From positions 85,536-149,535 of the forward strand of contig NZ_WNKX01000015.1 of assembly GCF_009720745.1 (NCBI RefSeq): 64,000 nucleotides of DNA, in the 5' to 3' direction. The notes under the pieces were generated by a model. That model was not told the DNA's origin, did no database searches, and saw nothing but the letters and a program-made list of their open reading frames with translations. Origin of the DNA: Massilia eburnea. Lineage in GTDB: Bacteria > Pseudomonadota > Gammaproteobacteria > Burkholderiales > Burkholderiaceae_D. This document shows positions 16,918-25,831 of this stretch, piece after piece. A program made the position numbers and the translations under genes. How positions within the stretch are numbered: the stretch's first letter is position 1; every line of letters begins with the position of its first letter.

Positions 16918-17736
16918 ATGGGTTTTGTCTTCGCCGCCCTTAGCCTGAATGGCACTTCGCCGGGCGCCATGCCGGTCCCGCCGCGCAAGCGTGCGCAAAA
17001 ACTCCATATCGCAGGTTCCACCACAATGGGACCGCTGCTGAAGGAAATCGCAGCAAAGTATCACTTGCTGCACCCGGAAGTGGCGGTGGACGTCGAGCTG
17101 GGCGGTTCGGCGCGCGGCCTGGAAGATGTGCGGGCAGGGCATGCGCACATCGCCATGCTCTCGCGCGCGCTGGCGCCATCCGAGCGCGATTTGTACGGCA
17201 TTCCGATTGCGCGCGATGGCGTGGGCGTGGTCGTCCACGCAAACAACCCCCTCCGAGAGCTGAACGCTGAACAATTGCAGGCGATCTTCACCGGCCGCGT
17301 GCAGGGATGGCAGGAGTTTGGCGGGAAGCGCGATGCCATCTACGCCCTGGGCGGACTGCGCGACGGTGCTTCGAGTGCCCTGTTTGCGCGTTTCCTCAAG
17401 CAACCGCTGGATGCATTCAGCTTGAATGCGGCGGTGGAATCGAATATTGAACGGCTGGCGGTGGTGGCGGCATGCGAAAACGCCATCGCTTATGTTTCCG
17501 TCGGCTCTGCTGAAAGAGCCATCTCGCAAGGCGTGTCCGTGCGCCTGCTGCCAATCTCCGGCATCGCAGCCAGCAGCGCGAATATCCGCAACGGCAGTTA
17601 CCCGATCTGCCGCGCCCTGACGCTGGCCAGCAGGGACGCTCCATCCGGAGTGGCGCGCAGTTTCTTCGCGTTCTGCCTGTCCGCCCAAGTGAACGGCATC
17701 CTGTCGGCGTTCGACTTTGTCCCTTACCTGGACTGA
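16918..17736 (+). CDS. PstS-like periplasmic binding protein (phosphate ABC type)
   Basis: A 272-residue protein of the PBP-like phosphate-binding superfamily. The ligand loop is IAGSTTMGPLLKEIA, followed by the ELGGSARGLEDVRAGHAHIAM segment (here split by residues) and a C-terminal lobe with AIAYVSVGSAE, all typical of PstS-like proteins. The N-terminus is hydrophobic (MGFVFAALSLNG) but lacks a positive n-region, so export is plausible rather than certain. A strong AAGGAGA at 16905-16911 fixes the start. No pstCAB genes follow. Instead the next gene, four bases on, encodes a membrane-anchored EAL protein, suggesting a sensory rather than transport role. Confidence 0.75.
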   Translation: MGFVFAALSLNGTSPGAMPVPPRKRAQKLHIAGSTTMGPLLKEIAAKYHLLHPEVAVDVELGGSARGLEDVRAGHAHIAMLSRALAPSERDLYGIPIARDGVGVVVHANNPLRELNAEQLQAIFTGRVQGWQEFGGKRDAIYALGGLRDGASSALFARFLKQPLDAFSLNAAVESNIERLAVVAACENAIAYVSVGSAERAISQGVSVRLLPISGIAASSANIRNGSYPICRALTLASRDAPSGVARSFFAFCLSAQVNGILSAFDFVPYLD

Positions 17737-17740
17737 GGCC

Positions 17741-19720
17741 ATGGATATCCATTTCATCATCTCGGGAATGCTGGCGGCAACTTCTCTGCTGGCAGTCAAA
17801 TGGGGCCGGGAACGCGACGGCGAGCGGCAAAAGGCAAATGGACAAACGGAAGAACTGCAGCGTGCCAACCGCAGCCTGCGCATGGCTGCACGCTGCCGCT
17901 ACGGCTTGCTGCATGCCGGCAGCGCTGAAGAAATGATGTCCTCGGTGTGCCGGGCAATATCCGAAGAAGGCGGCTATTCGCTGGCATGGACAGGCTTATC
18001 CCCCGCTGGCAGCGGCAAGGACGTGGTAGCAGGCGAAATCCACGGCACCCCGGCAGGGCGCTTTGCTGCGGCGGCCGGCGGCTGGCGCCATGGCTGCAGT
18101 TGCGATGGTATTGCGCTTGACGCGATGCGGGAAGCTAAGCCGATCGTCCGGCGCGGCGAGACGGTGGAATTCGGCTACCCGAGCGCGCTTGCGTTGCCCA
18201 TGTGTGGCGGCGAGGACGATGCTGCACCATCTGGCGTGCTGTGCGTATACTCGATCAACCCCGCTGCTTTCGATGGTGAAGAGGTGGCAGGATTGCAGGA
18301 ACTCGCCGCCGAACTGGCTCGCGCCCTGAATGGCCTGCGCGAAGCGCGCAAGCGCCGTGCGGCGGACCAGGCACTGGCTTACCAAGCCCATCACGACCCG
18401 GCGACAGGGCTGGCCAACCGCGCCCTGTTCAACGACCGTTTGCGCCAGGCGCTGATGGCCGCCGAGCGCAGTGGCCGCAAGGTGGCGGTGCTGGCGTTGA
18501 CCATGGACCGCTATCGCGGCGTCAAGGCGAGCCTGGGCGTTGATGCATGCAATGCCTTGTTGATGCACGCAGCGAATGCCATGAAGTCCTGCCTGCGCGA
18601 GGGCGACACTGTCGCCCACCTGCTCGGCAACGAGTTCGCCATCATCCTGGGCGATATGGCGCAGGACGACGATGTGCTGCCGGTCGCCGCCAAACTGCTC
18701 AACGCGATCAAGGATCCAATGCGCTGGAAGGACAATATCGTGTCCAGCACCGCGAGCATCGGCGTCGCACTGATGGACAAGGATGGCTGCGACGCTTCAA
18801 GCATGCTGCGCTCGGCCAATTCGGCCATGGCGCACGCGCTGGGTCATGGCGGCAACCGCTTCCGCTTCGTGGCGCCGGAGATGAATGAACGCGTGGCGCG
18901 CATGTTTGCGCTGGAAGCCGAATTGCGGCGCGCCCTGGTGCACAATGAATTCGTCCTGCATTACCAGCCGCGCGCTGCGCTGGCTGATGGCGGCCTGGCA
19001 GGCGCCGAGGCACTGGTGCGCTGGGATCACCCAACGCGCGGCCTGGTGCCGCCAGGTGACTTTATCCCGCTGGCCGAAAGTAGTGGCCTGATCGTGCCGC
19101 TGGGAGCTTGGGTGATTCGTGAAGTCTGCCGCCAGCAGAAAGCCTGGCGCGATGCCGGCCTGCCGATGGTGCCGGTCTCGATCAACCTGTCGCCGCGCCA
19201 GTTCCGGGAAGATGGGCTGGCCGAACATATCGAAGTGGCCCTGGAAGAATACGACGTGCCGCCCGCCATGCTCGTATTCGAGATCAGCGAATCGATGGTG
19301 AAGGACAATCTCGACGCGGCGGTGGCCAGGCTGAACGAACTGAAAGGCATCGGGGTCCGGCTCTCGCTCGATGATTTCGGCACCGGCCATTCTTCGCTCG
19401 CGCGCTTGCGCATGCTGCCGATGGACCAGCTGAAGATCGACCAGTCCTTTGTGCGCCAGTTGGGTAGCGAACAGGCCGACGAAGCAATCTGCCGTTCCAT
19501 CATCGACGTCGGCCACAATCTCAATATGCAGATCGTGGGCGAGGGCGTGGAGACCTTGCTGCAAAGGGAATGGCTGCGCGCCCACCATTGCGACGAAATC
19601 CAGGGCTGCTTCCATGCCCGGGCCATGCCGGCGGATGAATTCGCCCAACTCCTGGCAGCCGATCGCCCGAGATCGAATACAATGCTGCCCCTATGGAAAG
19701 CAATCAATTACAAGGGGTAG
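17741..19720 (+). CDS. GAF-like/GGDEF(degenerate)-EAL protein, likely c-di-GMP phosphodiesterase
   Basis: A 659-residue signalling protein. A hydrophobic segment at about 3-19 anchors it, a GAF-like sensor domain covers about 45-200, a GGDEF domain about 207-365 and an EAL domain about 375-630. The cyclase motif is degenerate: LGNEF at 295-299 in place of GGDEF, so synthesis is unlikely. The hydrolase motifs are intact: EAL at 423-425 and DDFGTG with Asp544/Asp545. The degenerate domain may bind GTP to regulate the EAL. I chose ATG 17741, four bases after the binding-protein stop, over an in-frame TTG at 17717 inside that gene. Its last 28 bases overlap the next gene. Confidence 0.9.
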   Translation: MDIHFIISGMLAATSLLAVKWGRERDGERQKANGQTEELQRANRSLRMAARCRYGLLHAGSAEEMMSSVCRAISEEGGYSLAWTGLSPAGSGKDVVAGEIHGTPAGRFAAAAGGWRHGCSCDGIALDAMREAKPIVRRGETVEFGYPSALALPMCGGEDDAAPSGVLCVYSINPAAFDGEEVAGLQELAAELARALNGLREARKRRAADQALAYQAHHDPATGLANRALFNDRLRQALMAAERSGRKVAVLALTMDRYRGVKASLGVDACNALLMHAANAMKSCLREGDTVAHLLGNEFAIILGDMAQDDDVLPVAAKLLNAIKDPMRWKDNIVSSTASIGVALMDKDGCDASSMLRSANSAMAHALGHGGNRFRFVAPEMNERVARMFALEAELRRALVHNEFVLHYQPRAALADGGLAGAEALVRWDHPTRGLVPPGDFIPLAESSGLIVPLGAWVIREVCRQQKAWRDAGLPMVPVSINLSPRQFREDGLAEHIEVALEEYDVPPAMLVFEISESMVKDNLDAAVARLNELKGIGVRLSLDDFGTGHSSLARLRMLPMDQLKIDQSFVRQLGSEQADEAICRSIIDVGHNLNMQIVGEGVETLLQREWLRAHHCDEIQGCFHARAMPADEFAQLLAADRPRSNTMLPLWKAINYKG

Positions 19721-20913
19721 CGGTCATCGGTGGCGGGCCGGCCGGCCTGATGGCGGCCGAGGTCCTGGCTGCGGCCGGCGTCAGGGTCGATGTCTACGAC
19801 GCCATGCCTTCGGTCGGCCGCAAGTTCCTGCTGGCTGGGCGCGGGGGCATGAATATCACGCATTCCGAGCCCTATGCTGCCTTTGTCGCGCGCTACGGCA
19901 GCCGTGCGGCTGATCTGCGCCCCATGCTGGATGCCTTCAAGCCCGACGATTTGCGGGCCTGGGTGCATGGCTTGGGCATCGATACTTTTGTCGGCACTTC
20001 CGGCCGTGTTTTCCCTACGGAGATGAAGGCCGCACCGATGCTGCGCGCCTGGCTGCACCGCCTGCGGGAAAGCGGTGTGCATTTCCACCAGCGCCACCGC
20101 TGGCTGGGCTGGGCGGGCGACGGCGCGCTGCGCTTCGAGACGCCGGACGGCGAGCGCACCGTGCGCTGCGCCGCTGTGCTGCTGGCACTGGGTGGTGCAA
20201 GCTGGGCGCGCCTGGGTTCTGACGGCGCCTGGCAGCCCTTGCTGGCCGCGCGGGGAGTCGAGCTGGCTCCGCTGGTGCCGGCCAATTGCGGCTTCGACAC
20301 CGCCTGGAGCGTGCATTTTGCTGAACGTTACGCCGGCCAGCCGCTGACCACCGTAGCGATCGGCGGCCGCAAAGGCCAGCTGGTCGTCACCGCCACCGGC
20401 GTCGAAGGCAGCCTGATTTACGCGCTGTCGGCCGGCATCCGCGACCGGATCGCTGCGCACGGCAGCGCGACCATTGCGCTGGACCTGCTGCCCGACTGGC
20501 CGCTGGAACGGGTGCGGCAGGAACTGATGCATCCGCGCGGATCGCGCTCAATGTCGAGTTTTTTGCAAAGCCGCCTGCACATCAAGGGCGTCAAGACGGG
20601 TTTGCTGCATGAGGTCCTGGACAAGGATGCATTCCACGATCCGCTGCGGGTAGCGGCAGCGCTGAAGGCCTTGCCGATCACCCTGCATCAGCCGCGCCCC
20701 ATCGATGAGGCGATCAGCAGCGCAGGCGGCGTGCGTTTTGAAGCGCTGCAAGGGACGATGCTGAAAGCGATGCCCGGCGTATTCGTGGCCGGAGAAATGC
20801 TGGACTGGGAAGCGCCGACCGGCGGCTATCTGCTGACGGCGTGTTTTGCCAGCGGCCAGGCCGCCGGCAAAGACATCCTGCGCTACCTAGTGAATCCAGC
20901 TGACGCCGCCTGA
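19693..20913 (+). CDS. HI0933/YhiN-family FAD-dependent oxidoreductase
   Basis: A 406-residue flavoprotein of unknown reaction. The FAD motif GGGPAGLMAAEVLAAAG follows the start, then the family signature GRKFLLAGRGGMNITHSEP. The C-terminal FAD-contact segment AGEMLDWEAPTGGYLLTAC is present. These proteins are widespread and mostly uncharacterised. The ATG at 19693 lies inside the 3' end of the EAL gene (28-base overlap), suggesting coupled translation. The 3' end overlaps the convergent GIN-domain gene by 27 bases. Confidence 0.88.
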   Translation: MESNQLQGVAVIGGGPAGLMAAEVLAAAGVRVDVYDAMPSVGRKFLLAGRGGMNITHSEPYAAFVARYGSRAADLRPMLDAFKPDDLRAWVHGLGIDTFVGTSGRVFPTEMKAAPMLRAWLHRLRESGVHFHQRHRWLGWAGDGALRFETPDGERTVRCAAVLLALGGASWARLGSDGAWQPLLAARGVELAPLVPANCGFDTAWSVHFAERYAGQPLTTVAIGGRKGQLVVTATGVEGSLIYALSAGIRDRIAAHGSATIALDLLPDWPLERVRQELMHPRGSRSMSSFLQSRLHIKGVKTGLLHEVLDKDAFHDPLRVAAALKALPITLHQPRPIDEAISSAGGVRFEALQGTMLKAMPGVFVAGEMLDWEAPTGGYLLTACFASGQAAGKDILRYLVNPADAA

Positions 20914-21702
20914 ACCGGTGCGGCTGACATTACGGTCTGCGGGGTTGCCGTAAACGTTGATGTCGCCGCTGCCGCGCACAGTCAGGTCCGCCGACTGGCG
21001 CGCAAAGACGTCGGAATTGCCTGAGCCTTGCAGCACCACCGTCACCTTGTCGGAAGCGAGGTGCTGGGCGTCCAGTTTGCCGGAGCCGGTCAGTTGGGCG
21101 GTCAGTTCCTTGCAGTTGCCGCTCGATTTGATGGCGCCAGTGCCGACCATTTCCAGCTGCACGGTGTCGCCATGTCCGGTATTCAGGTTCAGGCCTCCGC
21201 TGCCGTGCAGCCCGGCTTCCACATTCTTGTAGCGGCCATTGAAGGCGAGGTTGCCGGTGCCCTGGAGCTGTACGCTCAGGTGCTCGCCGCTGAAGCCATC
21301 GACCGTGCTGTCGCCACTGCCGTTGATCACCAATTCGTTCAGCGAAGGCAGGACCAGCTCAACTTCGATCGGGCGGCGCGGGTGCAGCAGCAAGCCTTTG
21401 GAGCCGATGCGCAGGGTCGGGCCATCCTGTTCGGTCGCTATATTGCCAAGCAGGCGCTGCTCGCCACGCACCTTTAACGAGGGCACATCGCCTTGCTTCA
21501 GGCGCAAGTCGATGGGTCCCACCAGTTCAACGCTGGAAACCGTCGCATTCACCTGGCGAACTTCGGTGCGGGCGGCGCGTCCCGCCACGCTGGTGGGGTT
21601 GGCGGCGCCCTGGGCCCGCAGCATGCTGTAAGAGACGCCGGTCAGCAGAACGGCCAGCAATGCCATGCCAAGGCCGATCTTGAGCAGGGAACGGATATTC
21701 AT
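20887..21702 (-). CDS. GIN-domain (DUF2807) putative auto-transporter adhesin-like protein
   Basis: A 271-residue exported protein. A signal or anchor helix lies at about 7-27. The rest is a repetitive beta structure of short GSGxL/GTGxL turns (INGSGDSTVDG, LQGTGNLAF, LHGSGGLNL, LTGSGKL, LQGSGNS, VRGSGDI), the hallmark of the right-handed parallel beta-helix in DUF2807. Function is unknown. ATG 21702 has a good GGAAG upstream on its strand, whereas a TTG at 21717 would overlap the preceding gene. It follows the DUF1700 gene by 11 bases, the usual partner of this family. Confidence 0.85.
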   Translation of the reverse strand: MNIRSLLKIGLGMALLAVLLTGVSYSMLRAQGAANPTSVAGRAARTEVRQVNATVSSVELVGPIDLRLKQGDVPSLKVRGEQRLLGNIATEQDGPTLRIGSKGLLLHPRRPIEVELVLPSLNELVINGSGDSTVDGFSGEHLSVQLQGTGNLAFNGRYKNVEAGLHGSGGLNLNTGHGDTVQLEMVGTGAIKSSGNCKELTAQLTGSGKLDAQHLASDKVTVVLQGSGNSDVFARQSADLTVRGSGDINVYGNPADRNVSRTGSGGVSWIH

Positions 21703-21713
21703 GGCGCTTCCTT

Positions 21714-22499
21714 TCAATGGCCGCGCAACAGCGAAGCGTTCATCTGGACGTAGCGTTTCAGGCCGATCAGCGAATAGCGCGTGACGACGATGCTGACCAG
21801 GGTCAGGAGGATACCCAGCAGGATCAGGCCAATGCCGGCCGCCGTTTGCGTTGCACGCGATTCGCTATCCAGGTCGGAGGTAATGCGCACGCCGCTTTCG
21901 GCCATTGCTTCCGCCCCTTCGAGCCATTTTTCGGACCGGCTATCCGCCGCATCCATTTCCTTGCGCAGTCCGGGCGAAGGTTCCTGGAACATCTCGATGC
22001 CCTGGTCGCTGATCGAAATCTTGGTTTGCATGCGGGTATCGACTTGTGCGCCTTCCTCGTCGTAGCTGACGAGATGGCGCAGGGGACCGGTCAGCACCAG
22101 CTCGTTCGCGCCAGCCAGCCCGGTTGCGGTAATGGCAATGCCGCTGATGTACAGCGCGAAGGCGCTGGCGTAGACGGAAATGAGCAAAGCGGAGAACACC
22201 GCGGCCGGCACCACCATGAACAGGTTGAAGATGCCGAGGCCGACGATGGAAACCATCATGCGCGCAAGGTTGGCTGGATTGCGGCTTTGCTCGAATGCGC
22301 TGCGGTGCGCGTTGGCGCGCAGGGTCATGGCGATCTTGCGCGGCTCGTCCATGCCGGACGAAATGTCGTCCTCGGTCTGGCCGGCGGCAAGGCCGTCGAT
22401 GAAGCGCTGCTCATAGTAAGCCATGGTCTTGGCCGCAACGTCGGGCGGCAAGCCGGCAAGGGCTTTCTTCAGTGCGTCGAGGTATTCAGTCTTGCTCAT
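21714..22499 (-). CDS. DUF1700 (HAAS-domain) membrane protein
   Basis: A 261-residue inner-membrane protein. The N-terminal helical HAAS domain (about 1-65, starting MSKTEYLDALKKALAGLP) is followed by a hydrophobic pair at about 80-130 and a last helix at about 225-248. Such proteins generally sit with a PadR-type repressor and a GIN-domain protein in envelope-stress-like modules. Here the GIN partner is present, but no PadR gene is visible in the 139-bp gap upstream or nearby. Function unknown. Confidence 0.82.
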   Translation of the reverse strand: MSKTEYLDALKKALAGLPPDVAAKTMAYYEQRFIDGLAAGQTEDDISSGMDEPRKIAMTLRANAHRSAFEQSRNPANLARMMVSIVGLGIFNLFMVVPAAVFSALLISVYASAFALYISGIAITATGLAGANELVLTGPLRHLVSYDEEGAQVDTRMQTKISISDQGIEMFQEPSPGLRKEMDAADSRSEKWLEGAEAMAESGVRITSDLDSESRATQTAAGIGLILLGILLTLVSIVVTRYSLIGLKRYVQMNASLLRGH

Positions 22500-22638
22500 T
22501 GGAAACTAAAGGCTCCGTTCTTCTCCATGCTCGCACTGTACCGCCCGCACAGGCGGCCCTCCAGCTGTTTACGACAGACTGCAGAAATGCGGGAGCAGGC
22601 GACTGTAGCGCGGGACAGGCGGACCGCCACGCCGGCGC

Positions 22639-23979
22639 TCACGAGCGCGCGAGGACGCGCGCCGCCTGGGCGCCGCTGCGCACCGCCATTTCGAGCGTGG
22701 CGGGATATTCGCCTGTCGTGTAATCGCCCGCCAGCACGAGGCCGGGCAGGCCAGTTTCATTTGCAGGGCGCTGCAGGCCGGGCGTGCAGGCGTAGGTCGC
22801 ACGCTTCTCGGTAATGACTTTGACCCATGATGGCTTGGCAAGTTCCGGCTGTGCCAGGTCGGCGGCCAATTGCGCTGCGACGGACGCCGCCAGTTCATCC
22901 TGCGGCAGTTCCGACGCGGCGCGGGAAGCGCTGATAACAACCGCAAAGAGGCCTTCCTGCCTGTCGTCCAGCTGGCCGCGGTCGAAGACGAACTGGCCCC
23001 AGCGTGCATTCGCCGGATCGTCAAGCAAGGCGAGGAAGGGCGCCGGCAGGAGTGTGCCTGGAGCGTATTGCAGGTAGCAGGTGGTGATCGGTTCCTGCTC
23101 AAAGCCTGCCAATTGGGCGGCCAGCGCTTCGGTTCCGGGCAGTTGCGACAACAATGCTGCACTGGCAACGGACGATCCGGCCAGTACCACGCCGTCGAAT
23201 TCTGCCGGCTGTGCACCGCCAACGCCGGCGCCGCTGGCCTCGATGGTCCAGGCGCTGGATTGCTTGCAGACTGCCGTAACCTTGGCGCCCAGGTGGACCG
23301 TGTGCCCTCTATCCTTGAGCCAGGCGGCAGCGGCATCCGGGAACAGGGCGGACAGGTCGGCGCGCGGCACCAGCATGTCGGAAGCGGCACGGCTGGCGCC
23401 AAGGCTGTCGCGCAGCACCGCCAGGAAAACATTCGCGGAAGCGCGTTCCGGCGGCGTGTTCAACGCTGCCAGGCACAAAGGCCGCCACATCAGCGCCACG
23501 ATGCGCGGGGTCTGGTCGAAGCGTTCCAGCAGTTCGGCCACGCTGCAATCCTGGTTCAGGTACCAGCCCATCCAGCGCGCTGTGGTGGTGAAGCGGGCCA
23601 GGGCCATCTTGTCGGCGCGTTCCAGGCCGACCGCACGCAGCAGGGCAATGGCCACGTGCAGCGGCGCCGGCAAGCGCGGCGCCACAAAGTCCATGCCGCC
23701 CGTACCAGGTGCATAACGCATCTGCAGGGGCAAGGTCAGGACGGCGGCAGCGAGGTCGATGCCCACCGCACGCATGAGGCGCAAGGTCTCGGAATAGGCG
23801 CCCAGCATGATGTGCTGGCCGTTATCGAGTTCGCGGCCATCGAAGGCGACGCGGCGCGCGCGGCCGCCAAAGGTGCGCGCCGCCTCGAACAAAGTCACTC
23901 GATGGCCGGCGCGCACCAGCTCAATGGCGGCGCTGAACCCGGCCCAGCCGCCGCCGGCGACGGCAAAATGCTTAACCAC
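22639..23979 (-). CDS. hpnE: Hydroxysqualene dehydroxylase
   Basis: A 446-residue FAD enzyme of the amine-oxidase fold that reduces hydroxysqualene to squalene, the third step of the bacterial HpnCDE route. The N-terminal dinucleotide motif is AVAGGGWAGFSAAIEL, followed by FGGRARR and the DNGQHIMLGAYSETLRLM stretch typical of HpnE. The C-terminal FAD segment is LAGDYTTGEYPATLEMAVRSG (split here as GDYTTGEYPAT). Its start overlaps the 3' end of hpnD by eight bases, so the genes are translationally coupled. Confidence 0.93.
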   Translation of the reverse strand: MVKHFAVAGGGWAGFSAAIELVRAGHRVTLFEAARTFGGRARRVAFDGRELDNGQHIMLGAYSETLRLMRAVGIDLAAAVLTLPLQMRYAPGTGGMDFVAPRLPAPLHVAIALLRAVGLERADKMALARFTTTARWMGWYLNQDCSVAELLERFDQTPRIVALMWRPLCLAALNTPPERASANVFLAVLRDSLGASRAASDMLVPRADLSALFPDAAAAWLKDRGHTVHLGAKVTAVCKQSSAWTIEASGAGVGGAQPAEFDGVVLAGSSVASAALLSQLPGTEALAAQLAGFEQEPITTCYLQYAPGTLLPAPFLALLDDPANARWGQFVFDRGQLDDRQEGLFAVVISASRAASELPQDELAASVAAQLAADLAQPELAKPSWVKVITEKRATYACTPGLQRPANETGLPGLVLAGDYTTGEYPATLEMAVRSGAQAARVLARS

Positions 23980-24805
23980 GGACCCAGGTCTTCCACGCCA
24001 GCCACAGTTTGCGGATAGGCGTCAGCGAAATGCGCTGCTTGAGGACGTGGTAACCGTCTTCCTCGATTTCGTTCAGCAGGGTGCGATAGATGGCGGCCAT
24101 GATCAGTCCCGGGCGCTGTGCGCGGCGGTCTTCCTTTGGCAACAGGGCGAACGCTTCGTCATACGCTTTTTGTGCGCGAGCGACCTGGAACTGCATCAGC
24201 TTCGAGAAGTTCTCCGACTCGCGTGCGTTTAGCAGGTCCGCTGCGGTCACGTTGAATTGCTGCAGTTCGTTGACCGGCAGGTAGATGCGGCCTTTGCGCG
24301 CATCCTCGCCGACGTCGCGGATGATGTTCGTGAGCTGGAAGGCATGCCCCAGCTTCTCGGCATATTGCAAGGTTTCCGGGCGGGTGGCCCCGAAAATCGA
24401 TGCCGACAGGATGCCTACCACGCTGGCCACGTGCCAGCAGTACTTGGACAAGCCCGCGTAATCGAGGTAGCGTGTCTGGTTCAAGTCCATTTCCATGCCA
24501 TCGATGATCGCCTGCATATGCTCCTGTTTCAGGTCGTAGACTGCGAGATGGGGCTGCAGGGCCTGGGTGACAGGGTGCGTCTGTTTGCCCTCGTACATCT
24601 GGGCGATCTCGTTGCGCCACCAGGCCAGCTTGATGCGCGCCAGCGATTCGTCGGTGCATTCATCGACGGTGTCGTCCACTTCGCGGCAGAACGCGTACAT
24701 CGCCGTAATGGCGCGGCGCCGTTCCGGCGGCAGGAACAGGAAGCTGTAGTAGAAGCTGGAACCGCTGGCGGCGGCTTTCTGCTGGCAGTATTCGTCGGGG
24801 GACAT
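23972..24805 (-). CDS. hpnD: Presqualene diphosphate synthase
   Basis: A 277-residue class I prenyl synthase condensing two farnesyl diphosphates to presqualene diphosphate. Both Asp-rich magnesium motifs are visible: REVDDTVDECTD at about 40-52 and IIRDVGEDARKGRIYLP at about 160-176. The opening MSPDEYCQQKAAASGSSFYY is characteristic of HpnD. It lies between hpnC (38 bp upstream) and hpnE (8-base overlap). Confidence 0.93.
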   Translation of the reverse strand: MSPDEYCQQKAAASGSSFYYSFLFLPPERRRAITAMYAFCREVDDTVDECTDESLARIKLAWWRNEIAQMYEGKQTHPVTQALQPHLAVYDLKQEHMQAIIDGMEMDLNQTRYLDYAGLSKYCWHVASVVGILSASIFGATRPETLQYAEKLGHAFQLTNIIRDVGEDARKGRIYLPVNELQQFNVTAADLLNARESENFSKLMQFQVARAQKAYDEAFALLPKEDRRAQRPGLIMAAIYRTLLNEIEEDGYHVLKQRISLTPIRKLWLAWKTWVRG

Positions 24806-24843
24806 GTTCTTATCGCTTGGGTAATGCTGTCAAAGGCGCTATT

Positions 24844-25668
24844 TTATAGTGAAGACGGCCGCATTCGAAGCGCGCGCCAGAAAACCTTGAACCAATCGCC
24901 TTTTTCGAGTTTTGGACGGCGCAGGAAAACGTCGTATTCCACTTCTTCGATCGCCTCGAGAATGCGCAGCCCGCCCTGGACGACCATGCGCAGTTCAAGG
25001 CCAATGCGGCCTTTCAGGCGGCAGGCCAGCGGCGCGCCTTCCAGCATCAATGCGCGCGCGCGGTCGACCTGGAACTTCATCATGGCGCGCCATTTGGCCC
25101 GGTTATCGGGCCGTGCCAGGTGGGCTGGCGACAAGGCATAGCGCGCCAGGTCTTCCATCGGGAGGTAAATGCGCTCCTTATGTTCGTCGATTGCCACATC
25201 CTGCAGGAAGTTGATGATCTGGAGGGCGGAACAAATGGCATCGGACTGGCGGATATTCTGTTCGTCGGCCGCGCCGTACAGGTGGAGCATCAGCAGGCCG
25301 ACAGGGTTGGCGGAGCGGGCGCAGTAATCGAGCAGGGTGGCGTAATCCTGGTAGCGGGTGACTGTCACGTCCTGCTTGAAAGCGGATAGAAGGTCGTAAA
25401 AGGGGCGCATCGGCAAGTGGTGGTGCTCGATCGCGCCGGCCAGGCGCTCGAACATCGGCTCGTGGCCACCCTCGGCGCGCTCGATGCGGCCCAGGGCTTC
25501 TTCATAGGCGGCAAGCCCCGCCAGGCGCTGTTCTGGCGTGGCATCGCCCTCGTCGGCGATATCGTCGGCGCTGCGGGCAAAGGCGTAAATCGCTTCCACC
25601 GCCGGGCGCAAGCGGCGCGGCATCAGGATGGAAGCGACAGGGAAATTCTCGTAATGGTCAACGGACAT
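24844..25668 (-). CDS. hpnC: Hydroxysqualene synthase (squalene synthase HpnC)
   Basis: A 274-residue prenyl synthase that converts presqualene diphosphate to hydroxysqualene. N-terminal HYENFPVASILMPRRLRP is typical of HpnC. The Asp-rich motifs are SADDIADEGD and FLQDVAIDEHKERIYLP. It is the first gene of the minus-strand hpnC-hpnD-hpnE operon. No squalene-hopene cyclase is in the window, so the end product (hopanoid or other squalene derivative) cannot be concluded here. Confidence 0.92.
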   Translation of the reverse strand: MSVDHYENFPVASILMPRRLRPAVEAIYAFARSADDIADEGDATPEQRLAGLAAYEEALGRIERAEGGHEPMFERLAGAIEHHHLPMRPFYDLLSAFKQDVTVTRYQDYATLLDYCARSANPVGLLMLHLYGAADEQNIRQSDAICSALQIINFLQDVAIDEHKERIYLPMEDLARYALSPAHLARPDNRAKWRAMMKFQVDRARALMLEGAPLACRLKGRIGLELRMVVQGGLRILEAIEEVEYDVFLRRPKLEKGDWFKVFWRALRMRPSSL

Positions 25669-25704
25669 AGAGGTGCTGTTCTAAATTAATGACGCGAAAG
25701 TCAT

Positions 25705-25732
25705 TTGCAAGTACGGTTGACCCGGCTATAAT
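25705..25732 (+). promoter_or_regulatory. Promoter of the RND efflux operon
   Basis: TTGCAA (25705-25710) and a perfect TATAAT (25727-25732) are spaced 16 bp in the divergent gap between hpnC and the adaptor gene. Confidence 0.6.
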
Positions 25733-25743
25733 TTTTTACTAAA

Positions 25744-25763
25744 CGGAAAGTCAGTTAGTTCCG
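25744..25763. promoter_or_regulatory. Palindromic candidate operator downstream of the efflux promoter
   Basis: CGGAA (25744-25748) and TTCCG (25759-25763) form an inverted repeat with a 10-bp spacer just after the predicted transcription start. The inner GAAAGTCAGTT resembles GAAAGTCATTT at 25694-25704 on the other side of the -35. Such placement suits a TetR/MarR-type repressor, but no regulator gene is adjacent. Confidence 0.35.
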
Positions 25764-25831
25764 GAATGCAAATAATAATGGCAAAGATGCACTCCCGGCA
25801 ATTGCCAGAGACACTTAAAAGGAATTCCATC

